Origin: Symsagittifera roscoffensis
Taxonomy: Eukaryota > Xenacoelomorpha > Acoela > Convolutidae
Reading direction: 5' to 3'
Length of the DNA stretch: 64,000 bases
Assembly (NCBI RefSeq): GCF_963678635.1
Contig: NC_087064.1
Location: 25,458,189 to 25,522,188, forward strand
The notes below the pieces were generated by a model. The model saw nothing but the letters and a program-made list of their open reading frames with translations. It searched no databases and was not told the DNA's origin. The translations under genes were made by a program, and so were the position numbers. Numbering within the stretch: the stretch's first letter is position 1; every line of letters begins with the position of its first letter. This document shows positions 33,124-44,145 of this stretch, piece after piece.

Positions 33124-33853
33124 CTACCTGTAAGCATCATGAAAGGACTGATCCCCGTGGTCGAGTGTTGTGTACTGTTTTTTTTCTCCCAACACTTGCG
33201 GCAAGTAATTATTCCAATCAGTCATGTACCTCGAGCAAAACACTTTAAGCATGCTCACTAGTGTCCTATTTTGCCTTTCTAGCAGTTCATTTGTCTGTGG
33301 GTGGTAAGTGAGATGTGCAATGGGCAATGTGAGATCTTTTCATCAACTCTTTCGTCAGATCCCCAACGAAGGCCTTCCCGCTGCCTGATTGAAAGGTCAT
33401 GGGACAACCGTATCTGTAGACACAATGTGTGATTGAGTGATCGGATTTCCTCCGCAGAGGCCGTTTAACACATTACTGCTTCCGCTAGTCTCGTGAAGTG
33501 TTCTAGGATTACCAGTATCTAATTTTATTGCGATTCTGTCATGCAGTCTTTCTGATGGACTATCTGCACGGCATCATTGAATTCTGAGCTTTCCACAACT
33601 TGAGTGGGAACTTCATCTTCCTAGGGTGTTTCACTTGCAGACGTGATAAACATGCATTGACCCATCTTTCGCAAGCTTTCCTCATTCCTGGCCAATCAAA
33701 CTGGTGCAGCCTTCTTTGTTGCATTTTGTCTATTCTTTGATAACCCATTTGATCATGCGATCTGAGTAGCATCTCTGTCTGATACAGCTGCGGTAGTATA
33801 AATAGATTATGTTTGTGAAGCGTTTTTTCTTCATCTCTTCTCTTGCAGGCCAC
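33124..33853 (-). pseudogene. Gypsy integrase, copy 2
   Basis: The zinc-binding frame 33853-33560 (97 codons) runs on to 'C-E-R-W-V-N-A-C-L-S-R-L-Q-V-K', without the one-base loss of copy 1. The last expected Cys is Arg ('C-L-S-R'). The core motif is the same Q-S-G-S-G. The post-core frame 33327-33124 has F for Y in 'L-K-V-F-C-S'. Confidence 0.75.
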
Positions 33854-33900
33854 GACGCCATCAGCTGTGTCATAGAGTAGACCTTTCGTTCCTTGTAGAA

Positions 33901-35099
33901 CTAGCTCAAGATCTTATAGCTCTCTTCCTCCAGATCCCCTTTCTCTTTTGCCCCAGTTGGGATCCATTTGGAGAGATGGCTGGTCACCTCGTCATTCTTC
34001 TGTGCCCGAACCGAGTCTGATAGACTGTACCTGGCCTTCACATGCTCCTTCAGTGCCATCATTTGCCCTGTCATTTCTCCCGGATTGTGGACATCATATC
34101 GTAGTTTGACACAAAATTTCCCGCTCAAAATTTCACTGTCACTTTCGAGTTTTAGGTTCGTCCTGATGTTTGAGATACAAGAAGGGTTTATTTGATACTT
34201 CTATCATTTCTAGATCTTCTCCTCCGTTTGCATCATCACAATCTAAGTTGTATGTCCCAGACGAGGGGTCTATGTGCATTTCTCTTTCCTGGTTCCTCCA
34301 CCTCATTTCCGCTAGTACCATGCTGAGACTGTCTTGCTCATCTTCACTTTCCATCAAATCTTTGTTCAATTCTTCTGACTCCCTGGACAAAGTTGCTGCT
34401 TCACCTACTTCTTTTTCCAACGACCACTCTCCGGACGCTTTATCTGCTCCGAGCTCCTCAGCCTCCTCCATAAATCCACGGGTACCTCCTCTGGGATACT
34501 CTCTACTAATATTCGTACCACATGCATACCCTCTGGATTTCTGCTCTCCAACTGATTACTTTCGCACGAGCCCACTTTTGTTCTCATCGCTCTTTATTGT
34601 GACTTCCGCTTCCTTGTCCTTCTTACTCGCGACCACGGGTTTGTCTTTGGCTAGTTTTTGAAGCAGGCTCATTAGATCTTGTCCCATAACTACTCTCCTT
34701 TTCTCAACTTCACCTTGGTCATAACCCTTCGCCAATAATGTTTCCCTGACTAGTTTCGACTTGAGGAGATTTCTACCGGCGTGGTTGATTGTCTCTCTAA
34801 GATCTTTTTCTCTCGGTGTTCGGTAGGTAACTCAGGGTGATCTTCGATCGGTTTCCCCGATATGTCGAGCCATCTCGTGAGTGGTAAGCTGTCATAAGTT
34901 TCCTCGTCCACGAGTGGAAATCCATTTTTTATTTATGGCTTGTCGGCTCCTCTTTGCTCTTGCCTCTCGTAAAATTCCGTTTTCTTACTCGAGTTGTCTG
35001 CATTTTAGTTCTTATCCCTTGCCCTGTGCTCATTATCCTGTTGTAACCATCTAGTCGTACTATCCATCTCCCGATGTAGCTTTGATCCGTTGAGTATCT
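33901..35099 (-). pseudogene. Gypsy acidic linker, copy 2
   Basis: Frames 34587-34405, 34471-34139 (110 codons, longer at its end than in copy 1) and 34128-33901. Essentially identical to copy 1, with 'G-E-D-L-E-M-I-E' for 'G-E-Y-L-E-M-I-E'. One base is lost near 35029. Confidence 0.55.
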
Positions 35100-35983
35100 T
35101 TTCAGGCAAGAGAGTGCTCTGTTGTCAACCCGTAGCTTAAATGGCTCACTGCCCAGGTATGCACTCTGATTTTCTCCCCAAAAGTGACCACCGCAAGACT
35201 TCCGCTTTGGGCGCCCCGTTTTTCATTTCCGTGTCGCTCAGTATTTTGCTTCCATATGCGATTAGTCTCGAGGCGGTCTTGCCATTCCATTCTTGCTCTT
35301 GATGGAGTATGCCAGAAATCGCCACCACTTGAGAATCTGTGTCTAGGACGTACATGCCATTTTCCGTAGGCATGCCCAATACCGGAGCCTCACAAAATTT
35401 TCGTTTTATTCTATGAAGGGAATCCTCTGCTGCGTTATTCCACGTGAAGTTCTTGCCCTTGTGTCTCATGAGTTGTTGCATCGGATATAACTTGTCCACG
35501 CCACCCTTGATAAACTCTCTATAGTAATAACTCGCAAAACCAAGAAAGCTCATCATCTGACGCTCAGTCCCTGGCAAAATCCATGTCAGGACTGCCTCTA
35601 CAGCATCTGAATCTGGTCTACTATCATCTCGAGGTGTTTTATGGAGTCCTTCAAGATATAAAATTTCGAGGGCTTGCATTGCAAACCTGCTCTTTTCAAA
35701 CAAGCATTTCGTCCAATAGCTCGATATGATCCTCCAGTGCTGGCGTTGCAAATACCACGTGACGAACGTAATACATAGCAAAAATACCATATTTCTTCGG
35801 TACGTTTGTTAGTGCCTGTGCCATCAGTCGCTTAAATGTGGCTGTTGCGTTGCATAGGCCGAATGGCATCCTCTTCCATTGGAAAAATCACAGCTCGCAA
35901 GCAAATCCCATTTTTTCTCTGTCTTGTTTCGTAAGTGGTACGTGCCAAAAAGCCGACCCCAGATCAGGAGTTGTATAAAATTT
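35100..35983 (-). pseudogene. Gypsy RT palm/thumb and RNase H, copy 2
   Basis: The frame 35790-35146 (214 codons) equals copy 1 except one residue ('P-G-T-E-R' for 'P-G-I-E-R'). R-H replaces the catalytic D-D at 35764-35759. It is truncated at the filler like copy 1. Confidence 0.85.
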
Positions 35984-36014
35984 ATATCAGGAGTTCAGAT
36001 CAGGAGTTCTCAAC
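35984..36014. other. Identical filler at unit 2/3 junction
   Basis: Base-for-base the same 31-bp filler as at 30686-30716. The two junctions therefore descend from one event, and the third copy arose later by unequal exchange or replication of the first duplication. Confidence 0.9.
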
Positions 36015-36428
36015 GCTGCTCATTGAACTATCTCTAAATTCTATCCTTTTCTCCAACCTGTCTCCTACTGGCCTGACTGAGAAGAAACGAGGCTTCGGGG
36101 GTGGACCAAAGGTAAGTTGGCCAGCCTCCAGCAAATCTGACTCTTGATTCGTTTCCTTCAGGGTCTTTTCCAACTCTCTTCTTAGTTTACTGATGTCCGG
36201 ATATGCCTCTTCAGTTTGTTGAAAACATATGTTCGACTAGGGATTGCTTCTAGACTGAGTCCAGGTCCTCGTTGCTGGCCTGGTCGGGAGGGGAAATTCT
36301 CCAGCACCATATTACCAGTTCAATACTCAAGAGATTAACGTGCCATGTTAACACTCACAAAATTACCGTACCAGTTCAATACTCAAGGAACTACCGTACC
36401 ATATTATTACTCGAGAAAAACTGTACTG

Positions 36429-37403
36429 CAATGTGAGTTACTGGTAGCTCATTGATACTCTTGCTCTTGAATTCTGTCGTCTTTGTTTGATTCTTGTTGA
36501 TTATAAATCAAAATCAATCTGAAAACAAAATTGAATTTTAAATATGTACTTTTCTTGTCATCAAAATAATCTCACTCCCCAAGCTTCTGAAAACTTATTT
36601 AAACATCCTTTGAAAAAATGATTAAAATGGGTATTAAAATAATGCAGCTTCGCTTATGTTTTACCACCGTGCAACTTGGATAAAAACTATAGTTTGATTG
36701 TCAAGCTATTTTGATTGAAACCTAATCTCCTGCCCCCTTTTAGCTCGACACCGTCGTGTGAACTCGAGACCCAAGCCCCAACTCAAGACTTTTGTATCCA
36801 CTTACGACTCAAGCAATGCTCAAGTAATACTTCTTGTGTATATGTACCGTTATTTCTGTTCCCAGAAACACCACGTGCAGGATAGCATACAGCTCTCGGG
36901 GATTCAATCTGCATCTAATCGCATCGTAAACTGTTATTGAGACTTCTTTTATCCCCCTTTCCCAAGGCCGGTACCACATGTTCAGGGTCCACCACGTTCC
37001 TCTCACTGACCCTCGTCACCAAAAAGCATAGGTAATTGCCTGGCACTTGTAAGACTGAGAGTGGTCCAACAATCCTGGTTTTTGTCTGAACAGAAGCTCC
37101 ATAATTTGGTATTTTCTTTCGAAATCAGCTTTTAGTCTGGTTTTAAAATTCTTCTGCTCTCCTGTCTGACAAGATGAAATCATTATCTGTGATCAAGATG
37201 TTGGTAGTCATTTAGTATTTTAAACTTGGTTTGAAATTTCTTCCAATTGTATGCTCAACTTCCTCCCTCTACAGTTCTAGTCCTCAGGTTTCTCTCATTT
37301 CCCTTAGTTTCTTTATCATTAAGTTTCGGTGTGGGTAAATCCTATCGCAACTCCCCGGACGAAAATATTTATCAACGTCCCCGTCGATGGTGCAGAGCTC
37401 AAG
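36429..37403. other. LTR-like noncoding region, unit 3
   Basis: Same as in units 1 and 2. No gene seen. Confidence 0.4.
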
Positions 37404-38148
37404 TTATCTGATGGTATGTCTAAGGGTTGGTCCGTCGCTCTCCAGCCAAACAAGGGAATTTTTTCTTTTAAATGTTTGGCTGCGAATATGTCGACTTGTT
37501 GATTGATTTGTGTCTTCTTTTTGTCGGCTGGCAGGCCATGTCTTCACTCTAGAGTCCTTAAGTTTGTGTGCTGCCTTCTTTTCTATTTCACTCTGTTCTA
37601 GATCCACTTCTCTTTCTGGCACACTATGATCCTCCCGTCAGAAGTGTGTTCGCTATCACTCTTTTTCTGAGGCTAAGTCACTCATGATCACCAAGTCTGC
37701 CCCTATCTTGTCTGGCCTTATCTTGTCAAACAGGAAGTCATCACCATACCTATTGCATCCCATTCTGGTCTTTTTGCGCCCACCTCTTCTTGTCTCCATG
37801 GTCATAGGCTTTTCTGGTTCTATATACTCTGCCGCCTCATTTGATCAGGTTTATCTCAATCCTCTTCTGCAAAAAACTCTTCATCCGAGTGAACTTCTAT
37901 CTTTTCTTGTCACCCATGCTCGTGTTCTCGTTGTCATTGTTGCTTTCTCTGGTGCCCTTCTCGTTCACCTCACATGCCCGTTCCACTATCAGGTACTCTA
38001 GTCCTTCCATGTTTTGAGGCACGCACCACCAGTCCTCCGGTGACGGGACATGAGGCTTCAGATTCTCATAGTGCGCGTCCGCCCTGTGCTCAAGCGCTGG
38101 AACCGACCCTGTTTGTGTGATTCTGTTATCATGAATTGTCCTTTCCAT
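37404..38148 (-). pseudogene. Gypsy pol tail, copy 3 (mosaic)
   Basis: Frames 38148-37897 and 37622-37404. Between about 37545 and 37760 the bases follow copies 4/5 ('cactctagagtccttaag', 'gtgtgctgcc', 'gtgttcgctatc', 'ccatacctattg'), whereas both flanks follow copies 1 and 2 ('tgcgaatatg' on the left, 'gcccacctcttc' on the right). A ~15-base deletion ('gttgatgatcttcca' region) is unique to this copy. Confidence 0.6.
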
Positions 38149-38422
38149 TTCTTTAAAAATTTCTTTGTTACCTTTGAAGTGATGACATTCTGAAACACTG
38201 AGACATATTGTCCTACAGTTTACATCTTTGCCTGTAGTATTTTCTCATCGTACTTTTTCTGTCGTCTCATCTGCTCTTGGGCCGTGTTCCTTCTACACTG
38301 TTCATTCAGCTCTTGCTGTCTTTTGATCGCCTCCCTCAAATAGGCTTGAGTCGAAGTCTTTTGCTCCTCGTTTTCTGGTCAGAAAAACGTCAATGGAACT
38401 GCTCTTTCACTACCTGTAAGTA

Positions 38423-39254
38423 TCATGAAAGGACTGATCCCCGTGGTCGAGTGTTGTGTACTGTTTTTTTTTCTCCCAACACTTGCGGCAAGTAATTACT
38501 CCAATCAGTCATGTAACTCGAGCAGTACACTTTAAGCATGCTCACTAGTGTCCTATTTTGCCTTTCTAGCAGTTCATTTGTCTGTGGGTGGTAAGTGAGA
38601 TGTGCAATGGGCAATGTGAGATCTTTTCATCAACTCTTTCGTCAGATCCCCAACGAAGGCCTTCCCGCTGCCTGATTGAAAGGTCATGGGACAACCGTAT
38701 CTGTAGACCCAATGTGTGATTGAGTGATCGGATTTCCTCCGCAGAGGCCGTTTAACACATTACTGCTTCCGCTAGTTTCGTGAAGTGTTCTAGGATTACC
38801 AGTATCTAATTTTATTGCGATTCTGTCATGCAGTCTTTCTGATGGACTATCTGCACGACATCATTGAATTCTGAGCTTTCCACAACTAGAGTGGGAACTT
38901 CATCTTCCTAGGGTGTTTCACTTGCAGACGTGATAAACATGCATTGACCCATCTTTCGCAAGCTTTCCTCATTCCTGGCCAATCAAACTGGTGCAGCCTT
39001 CTTTGTTGCATTTTGTCTATTCTTTGATAACCCATTTGATCATGCGATCTGAGTAGCATCTCTGTCTGATACAGCTGCGGTAGTATAAATAGATTATGTT
39101 TGTGAAGCGTTTTTTCTTCATCTCTTCTCTTGCAGGCCACGACGCCATCAGCTGTGTCATAGAGTAGACCTTTCGTTCCTTGTAGAACTAGCTCAAGATC
39201 TTGTAGCTCTCTTCCTCCAGATCCCCTTTCTCTTTTGCCCCAGTTGGGATCCAT
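38423..39254 (-). pseudogene. Gypsy integrase, copy 3
   Basis: The zinc-binding frame 39254-38886 is the longest of the set (122 codons) because it is still open into the linker ('L-E-L-V-L-Q-G-T-K-G-L-L-Y-D-T'). Core Q-S-G-S-G unchanged. The post-core frame 38614-38423 ends in a frame change after 'G-E-K-K', caused by one extra T in a T-run near 38465. Confidence 0.75.
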
Positions 39255-40390
39255 TTGGAGAGATGGCTGGTCACCTCGTCATTCTTCTGTGCCCGAACCG
39301 AGTCTGATAGACTGTACCTTGCCTTCACATGCTCTTTCAGTGCCATCATTTGCCCTGTCATTTCTCCCGGATTGTGGATATCATATCGTAGTTTGACACA
39401 AAATTTCCCGCTCAAAATTTCACTGTCACTTTCGAGTATTAGGTACGTTCCTGATGTTTGAGCTACAAGAAGGGTTTATTTGATACTTCTATCACTTCTA
39501 GATCTTCTCCTCCGTTTGCATCATCACAATCTAAGTTGTATGTCCCAGACGAGGGGTCTATGTGCATTTCTCTTTCCTGGTTCCTCCACCTCATTTCCGC
39601 TAGTACCATGCAGAGACTGTCTTGCTCATCTTCACTTTCCATCAAATCTTTGTTCAATTCTTCTGACTCCCTGGACAAATTTGCTGCTTCACCTACTTCT
39701 TTTTCCAACGACCACTCTCCGGACGCTTTATCTGCTCCGAGCTCCTCAGCCTCCTCCATAAATCCACGGGTACCTCCTCTGGGATACTCTCTACTAATAT
39801 TCGTACCACATGCATACCCTCTGGATTTCTGCTCTCCAACTGATTAGTTTCGCACGAGCCCACTTTTGTTCTCATCGCTCTTTATTGTGACTTCCGCTTC
39901 CTTGTCCTTCTTACTCGCGACCACGGGTTTGTCTTTGGCTAGTTTTTGAAGCAGGCTCATTAGATCTTGTCCCATAACTACTCTCCTTTTCTCAACTTCA
40001 CCTTGGTCATAACCCTTCGCCAATAAAGTTTCCCTGACTAGTTTCGACTTGAGGAGATTTCTACCGGCGTGGTTGATTGTCTCTCTAAGATCTTTTTCTC
40101 TCGGTGTTCGGTAGGTAACTCAGGGTGATCTTCGATCGGTTTCCCCGACATGTCGAGCCATCTCGTGAGTGGTAAGCTGTCATAAGTTTCCTTGTCAACG
40201 AGTGGAAATCCATTTTTTATTTATGGCTTGTCGGCTCCTCTTTGCTCTTGCCTCTCGTAAAATTCCGTTTTCTTACTCGAGTTGTCTGCATTTTAGTTCT
40301 TATCCCTTGCCCTGTGCTCAATTATCCTGTTGTAACCATCTAGTCGTACTATCCATCTCCCGATGTAGCTTTGATCCGTTGAGTATCTTT
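39188..40390 (-). pseudogene. Gypsy acidic linker, copy 3
   Basis: Frames 39875-39693, 39759-39463 and 39415-39188. Small differences from copies 1 and 2 are shared with copies 4 and 5 ('S-L-C-M-V' for 'S-L-S-M-V'), a further sign of mixed ancestry. Confidence 0.55.
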
Positions 40391-41401
40391 TCAGGCAAGA
40401 GAGTTCTCTGTTGTCAACCCGTAGCTTAAATGGCTCACTGCCCAGGTATGCACTCTGATTTTCTCCCCAAAAGTGACCACCGCAAGACTTCCGCTTTGGG
40501 CGCCCCGTTTTTCATTTCCGTGTCGCTCAGTATTTTGCTTCCATATGCGATTAGTCTCGAGGCGGTCTTGCCATTCCATTCTTGCTCTTGATGGAGTATG
40601 CCAGAAATCGCCACCACTTGAGAATCTGTGTATAGGACGTACATGCCATTTTCCGTAGGCATGCCCAATACCGGAGCCTCACAAAATTTTCATTTTATTC
40701 TATGAAGGGAATCCTCTGCTGCGTTATTCCACGTGAAGTTCTTGCCCTTGTGTCTCATGAGTTGTTGCATCGGATATAACTTGTCCGCGCCACCCTTGAT
40801 GAACTCTCTATAGTAATAACTCGCAAAACCAAGAAAGCTCATCATCTGACGCTCAGTCCCTGGCAAAATCCATGTCAGGACTGCCTCTACAGCATCTGAA
40901 TCTGGTCTACTATCATCTCGAGGTGTTTTATCGAGTCCTTCAAGATATAAAATTTCGAGGGCTTGCATTGCAAACCTGCTCTTTTCAAACAAGCATTTCG
41001 TCCAATAGCTCGATATGATCCACAAGTGCTGGCGTTGCAAATACCACGTGACGAACAAAATACATAGCAAAAATAACATATTTCTTCGGTACGTTTGTTA
41101 GTGCCTGTGCCATCAGTCGCTTAAATGTGGCTGTTGCGTTGCATAGGCCGAAGGGCATCCTCTTCCATTGGAAAAATCACAGCTCGCAAGCAAATCCCAT
41201 TTTTTCTCTGTCTTGTTTCGTAAGTGGTACGTGCCAAAAAGCCGACCCCAGATCAGGAGTTGTATAAAATTTTGCTTCCCCCAGTTTTGAAAGGCTTTCG
41301 TCTAATCTCGGGATGGGATATGCATCCTTCACTGTGACGGAGTTCGGGTATCTAAAGTCACAACAAAATCTCAGTTGAACTCCTTTCTTTTTGGCCACCA
41401 C
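40391..41401 (-). pseudogene. Gypsy RT and RNase H, copy 3
   Basis: More complete RT. The frame 41401-41177 holds fingers/palm: 'L-R-F-C-C-D-F-R-Y-P-N' and motif A 'T-T-P-D-L-G-S-A-F-W'. The palm reads 'M-Y-F-V-R-H', with R-H at 41053-41048 replacing D-D. A CGA-to-TGA nonsense change at 40692-40690 separates the thumb frame (41079-40690) from RNase H (40668-40435, 'L-Y-T-D' for 'L-D-T-D'). In this copy the leading RNase H Asp is therefore also replaced by Tyr. The same TGA occurs in copy 5. Confidence 0.85.
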
Positions 41402-41542
41402 TACTCCTCACGTCCACCGTGATTTGGATGGTTCTTTCATGTCATACTGTAACATGGTTTCTGTTTATTTTCTGCATGCATCCGATTTGCGAAAGGTCAT
41501 GCGCCTCGCCCCCTCCCTATAAGGTACCGCCGACACCTCTAG

Positions 41543-41983
41543 TTATATTTCATGTTCAACTAAATTACAGCATCCAATGTCTGCCTTATGTCTCGAAAAA
41601 ACGTCCTGATTCCGATCTAGGTATACTTGAGTATTCAGTGACAAAGTGAATACCATCTTCGTCTTCGACCCCAATCTTGTCGCCGCCAACTCTTGTATCT
41701 CGTTCATCGAGGCAAACAAAGTCTGTACTGATTCACAGACCTTCTTCGGTGTTGGTTCTCCGTTTCTTAAGGGCTCCATTAGACCGGCTGCATGCAGTTG
41801 AGCGGTCATCCCTGCAAATAGCAACAACTCAGGTTCAGGCGTCTCCGATTTCATTGCTACAACCAGAGTTAACATCTGGTTGAGTTTCAGACCACAACAG
41901 TTTGTTGATGTTCCAGTGAAGTTCGATCCCGCCCCGATCACCACTCTAACAGCTCCGGGGTCTGAGCGATCATGGGCAGCCAA
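41543..41983 (-). pseudogene. Chimeric frame: U fragment fused to gypsy RT N-terminus
   Basis: A 146-codon minus frame. The first ~120 codons match the U region ('L-L-F-A-G-M-T-A-Q-L-H-A-A', 'E-P-T-P-K-K-V-C-E-S-V-Q'). Then, at about 41621, the frame passes without a stop into 'L-D-R-N-Q-D-V-F-S-R-H-K', the start of the gypsy RT domain, also seen at 51880-51810. At 24362 the same U sequence continues differently. This is a DNA-level fusion of two coding regions that happens to keep phase. Probably not functional, given the dead RT downstream. Confidence 0.6.
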
Positions 41984-41986
41984 TGT

Positions 41987-42433
41987 CTAATCAGATGAGA
42001 AGTTCTGAATGGTTCTCCTTGTCGTGGGTCCTCTGATTCTAGTTTTGCCCGTGCGTTGTGTTGGTGGCTCTGCGATCAAGCCTGGGCCGATATGGAACTC
42101 TTTGAGGGGTCGATAGTTGACAGGGTCAAAGATCGATCTCTCCGAAGTTCCGGTCAAATCTGCCGTCTCCAAGGTCTTTTCTCGAAATAAATGTGCTTCA
42201 TGCGCCTTTAACCAGTCTACACAATAGTGACTGTTTAGATTTTTGTGGAATAGGCTCTTGATTTCCAGGGTTTCCACCATCTCTTGCCTGCAGGCCACCT
42301 CTTCCAAATCCAGGTTTTTCACTCGCTCCAGATACATGGCTTTACTAGCGTGTCTCGAGCCATCGGCCAACATCTTGCTCATATGGTGGGGAAGACCTGA
42401 GACATGCATAAACGTGCGTTTCAGGCCCTGCAA
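41987..42433 (-). pseudogene. Second copy of U 172-codon piece
   Basis: A 148-codon frame matching 25250-24732, with the C-terminal ~35 residues deleted and replaced ('R-I-R-G-P-T-T-R-R'). It starts at the eroded palindrome. Substitutions show no obvious third-position bias by eye, consistent with neutral decay. Confidence 0.4.
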
Positions 42434-42466
42434 CGCATGTTTATGCTTGTCTCAGGTCTTCCCCCA
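42385..42466. repeat. Eroded copy of the palindrome
   Basis: Counterpart of 25229-25313. The left arm is nearly unchanged. The right arm has three or four substitutions ('cctgcaacgcatg', 'tatgcttg'), so pairing is weaker. The better-paired copy at 25229 is therefore either younger or repaired by conversion between its arms. Confidence 0.8.
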
Positions 42467-43160
42467 CCGCTGTCCTTTTCTACCACCACTATTGAGGACA
42501 TTACCGAGCTCCATCGCGTAGAAGGTTGCGTCTCGTTCTTCTCCAGGAGTGTCAAGACTAGCTGTCCACTCCTGCTGCTCACTGAACTATCTCTAAGCTC
42601 TATCCTTTTCTCCAACCTGCCTCCTACTGGCCTGATTGAGAAGAAACGAGGCTTCGGAGGTGGACCAAAGGTAAGCTGGCCAGCCTCCAGCAAATCTGAC
42701 TCTAGACTGTTGCTATGTTTCTGGAAGATATCGTTTCACCTTTCCACACCATTAGGTTGATCAAAGTGGATACCATCGGAGGAGCAGCCACTCGGCTAGG
42801 AATTCTCCAATATCCACTCAAGGGTATGATATTTTTTTCTGTGCCTCCCGTGTTACCTCATTAGTGTGGCGCATTCTTTCGCTCATTTTCATCCCATTTT
42901 TGTCCCGCATCATATTGTACGACACCGTATAGATCGTGAGAGTCGTAGGGTTCAAGTAGATTTTCACCTCCTGCAGGAGACAGCTCATTTTTCCTGGCAA
43001 TCCCAAGGAAGCAGTGGGTTCTGGGGGAGTTCAGGTCTCTAGATCCTCGCTCATCTGTTCTTGAGCTATTCTATCGCGATTGAAACGGCCGCTCGCTCTG
43101 GGGGCCTCACCCACTTGCATCTTTAAATCCGGTCTTGATCTCGCCATCAGGGGTTCAATT
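42421..43160 (-). pseudogene. Gag-like/U coding, middle part
   Basis: Frames 42693-42421 (90 codons, 'E-A-G-Q-L-T-F-G-P-P-P-K') and 43006-42818 (62 codons, 'K-M-S-C-L-L-Q-E-V-K-I-Y-L'). 42720-43460 is absent from the copy at 25.5 kb. It reads as continuous protein between stops, with no recognised domain. Confidence 0.4.
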
Positions 43161-43231
43161 TGTGTTTTCACTTTACATTTGCCACTCCCCTTTTCCTGCT
43201 GTAATCTTCGCAGTCCCTCAAGCTCCGATCT

Positions 43232-43333
43232 CAGTTAGTCGCAGTTTGCCGTGGTCTCCTGTACTCTCCGGCTCCAGATACTTTGGAAATCAGTTAGTCG
43301 CAGTTTGCCGTGGTCTCGTGTACTCTCCGGCTT
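43232..43333. repeat. 59-bp partial tandem duplication
   Basis: 'cagttagtcgcagtttgccg' occurs at 43232 and again at 43291, with matching sequence up to 'tactctccggct'. It lies within the decayed gag-like coding region. Confidence 0.8.
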
Positions 43334-43832
43334 GTTCCAACTCAGTTTTCAACAAATCTCTCTCAAGTTTGACTTTGTCTCTTTCAAGTACATCTTCCTC
43401 CCTGTCAAGCGCAGCTTTTTCCCGTTCAAGAGAAGCCTGATTTCAATCAAGATCAGCTTGATTCCTTTCCTTCAGGGTCTTTTCCAACTCTCTTCTTAGT
43501 TTACTGATGCCCGGATATGCCCCCTCAGTTTGCTGAAAACATATGGTTGACTAGGGATTGCTGCTAGACGGAGTCCAGGTCCTCGTGGCTGGCCTGGTCG
43601 GGAGGGGAAAATCTCCAGCACCATACTACGTAGTGTTGCTCAAAACTGCATTCCTCGCCAAGTCGAATGCTTTCAGACCTCCATCGGCGCTCCATGACAG
43701 CCACCTTGTCTGCTCCTGATTTGATATTCCATCTGTTGTGTAATATACCATCAGCACTGCTTCTGTCGCTGAATCCCCACCCTCTCTTTGAGATTCTAGC
43801 TGCAAGTTAGTATTGCAGAAACGATCAGCCAT
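43320..43832 (-). pseudogene. Gag-like N-terminus with coiled coil
   Basis: One minus frame runs from an ATG at 43832 ('M-A-D-R-F-C-N-T') through 'G-L-K-A-F-D-L-A-R-N' to a TAG near 43627. It then continues in the same phase through two more stops into a strong coiled coil ('E-K-A-A-L-D-R-E-E-D-V', 'L-E-R-D-L-L-K-T-E-L') near 43430-43335. This is the only place where a natural start is visible. The first ~200 bases of it were deleted in units 1-3. By position (after the LTR-like region) it is the gag of the element. No zinc knuckle seen. Confidence 0.5.
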
Positions 43833-43845
43833 TTTTGTGGATTGT

Positions 43846-44145
43846 TCAAAACTCAAGAAATTGCCGTTCCAGTTAAACACTCACGAAGTTACCGTACCGT
43901 TTCGATACTCAAGAAATTAACGTGCCATATTAATATTCGAGAAATACTGTACTGTAGCGTGAGTTACTGGATCCAAACTGATACTCTTGCTCTTGAATTC
44001 TGTCGTCTTTGTTTTATTCTTGTTGATTATCAATCAAAATCAATCTGAAAACAAAATTTAATTTTAAATGTGTACTTTTCTTATCACCAAAATAATCCCA
44101 CTCCCCAAGCTTCTGAAACCTTTTTCAAACATCCTTTGAAAAAAT
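43846..44145. other. Leader region with ~28-bp repeats, upstream of gag-like start
   Basis: Contains the variant of the 28-bp tandem repeat (43846-43945), then sequence matching 25836-26030. No gene. The junction with copy 4 coordinates is seamless, so this is the native right side of that copy's noncoding region. Confidence 0.5.

Larger units (their letters stand above)
30717..36014 (-). repeat. Tandem gypsy unit 2 (5,298 bp)
   Basis: Nearly identical to unit 1, including the terminal filler (35984-36014). It has one base less near 35029 ('gctcattatcc') and one more near 33660. Same gene order as unit 1. Confidence 0.95.
36015..41273 (-). repeat. Tandem gypsy unit 3 (continues into full RT)
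   Basis: Third copy, about 98-99% like units 1 and 2 by eye. It does not end in the filler: beyond 'ttgtataaaattt' (41273) it carries on into genuine RT sequence. It therefore shows what preceded the breakpoint used in units 1 and 2. A ~200-bp patch near 37545-37760 is of copy 4/5 type. Confidence 0.9.
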
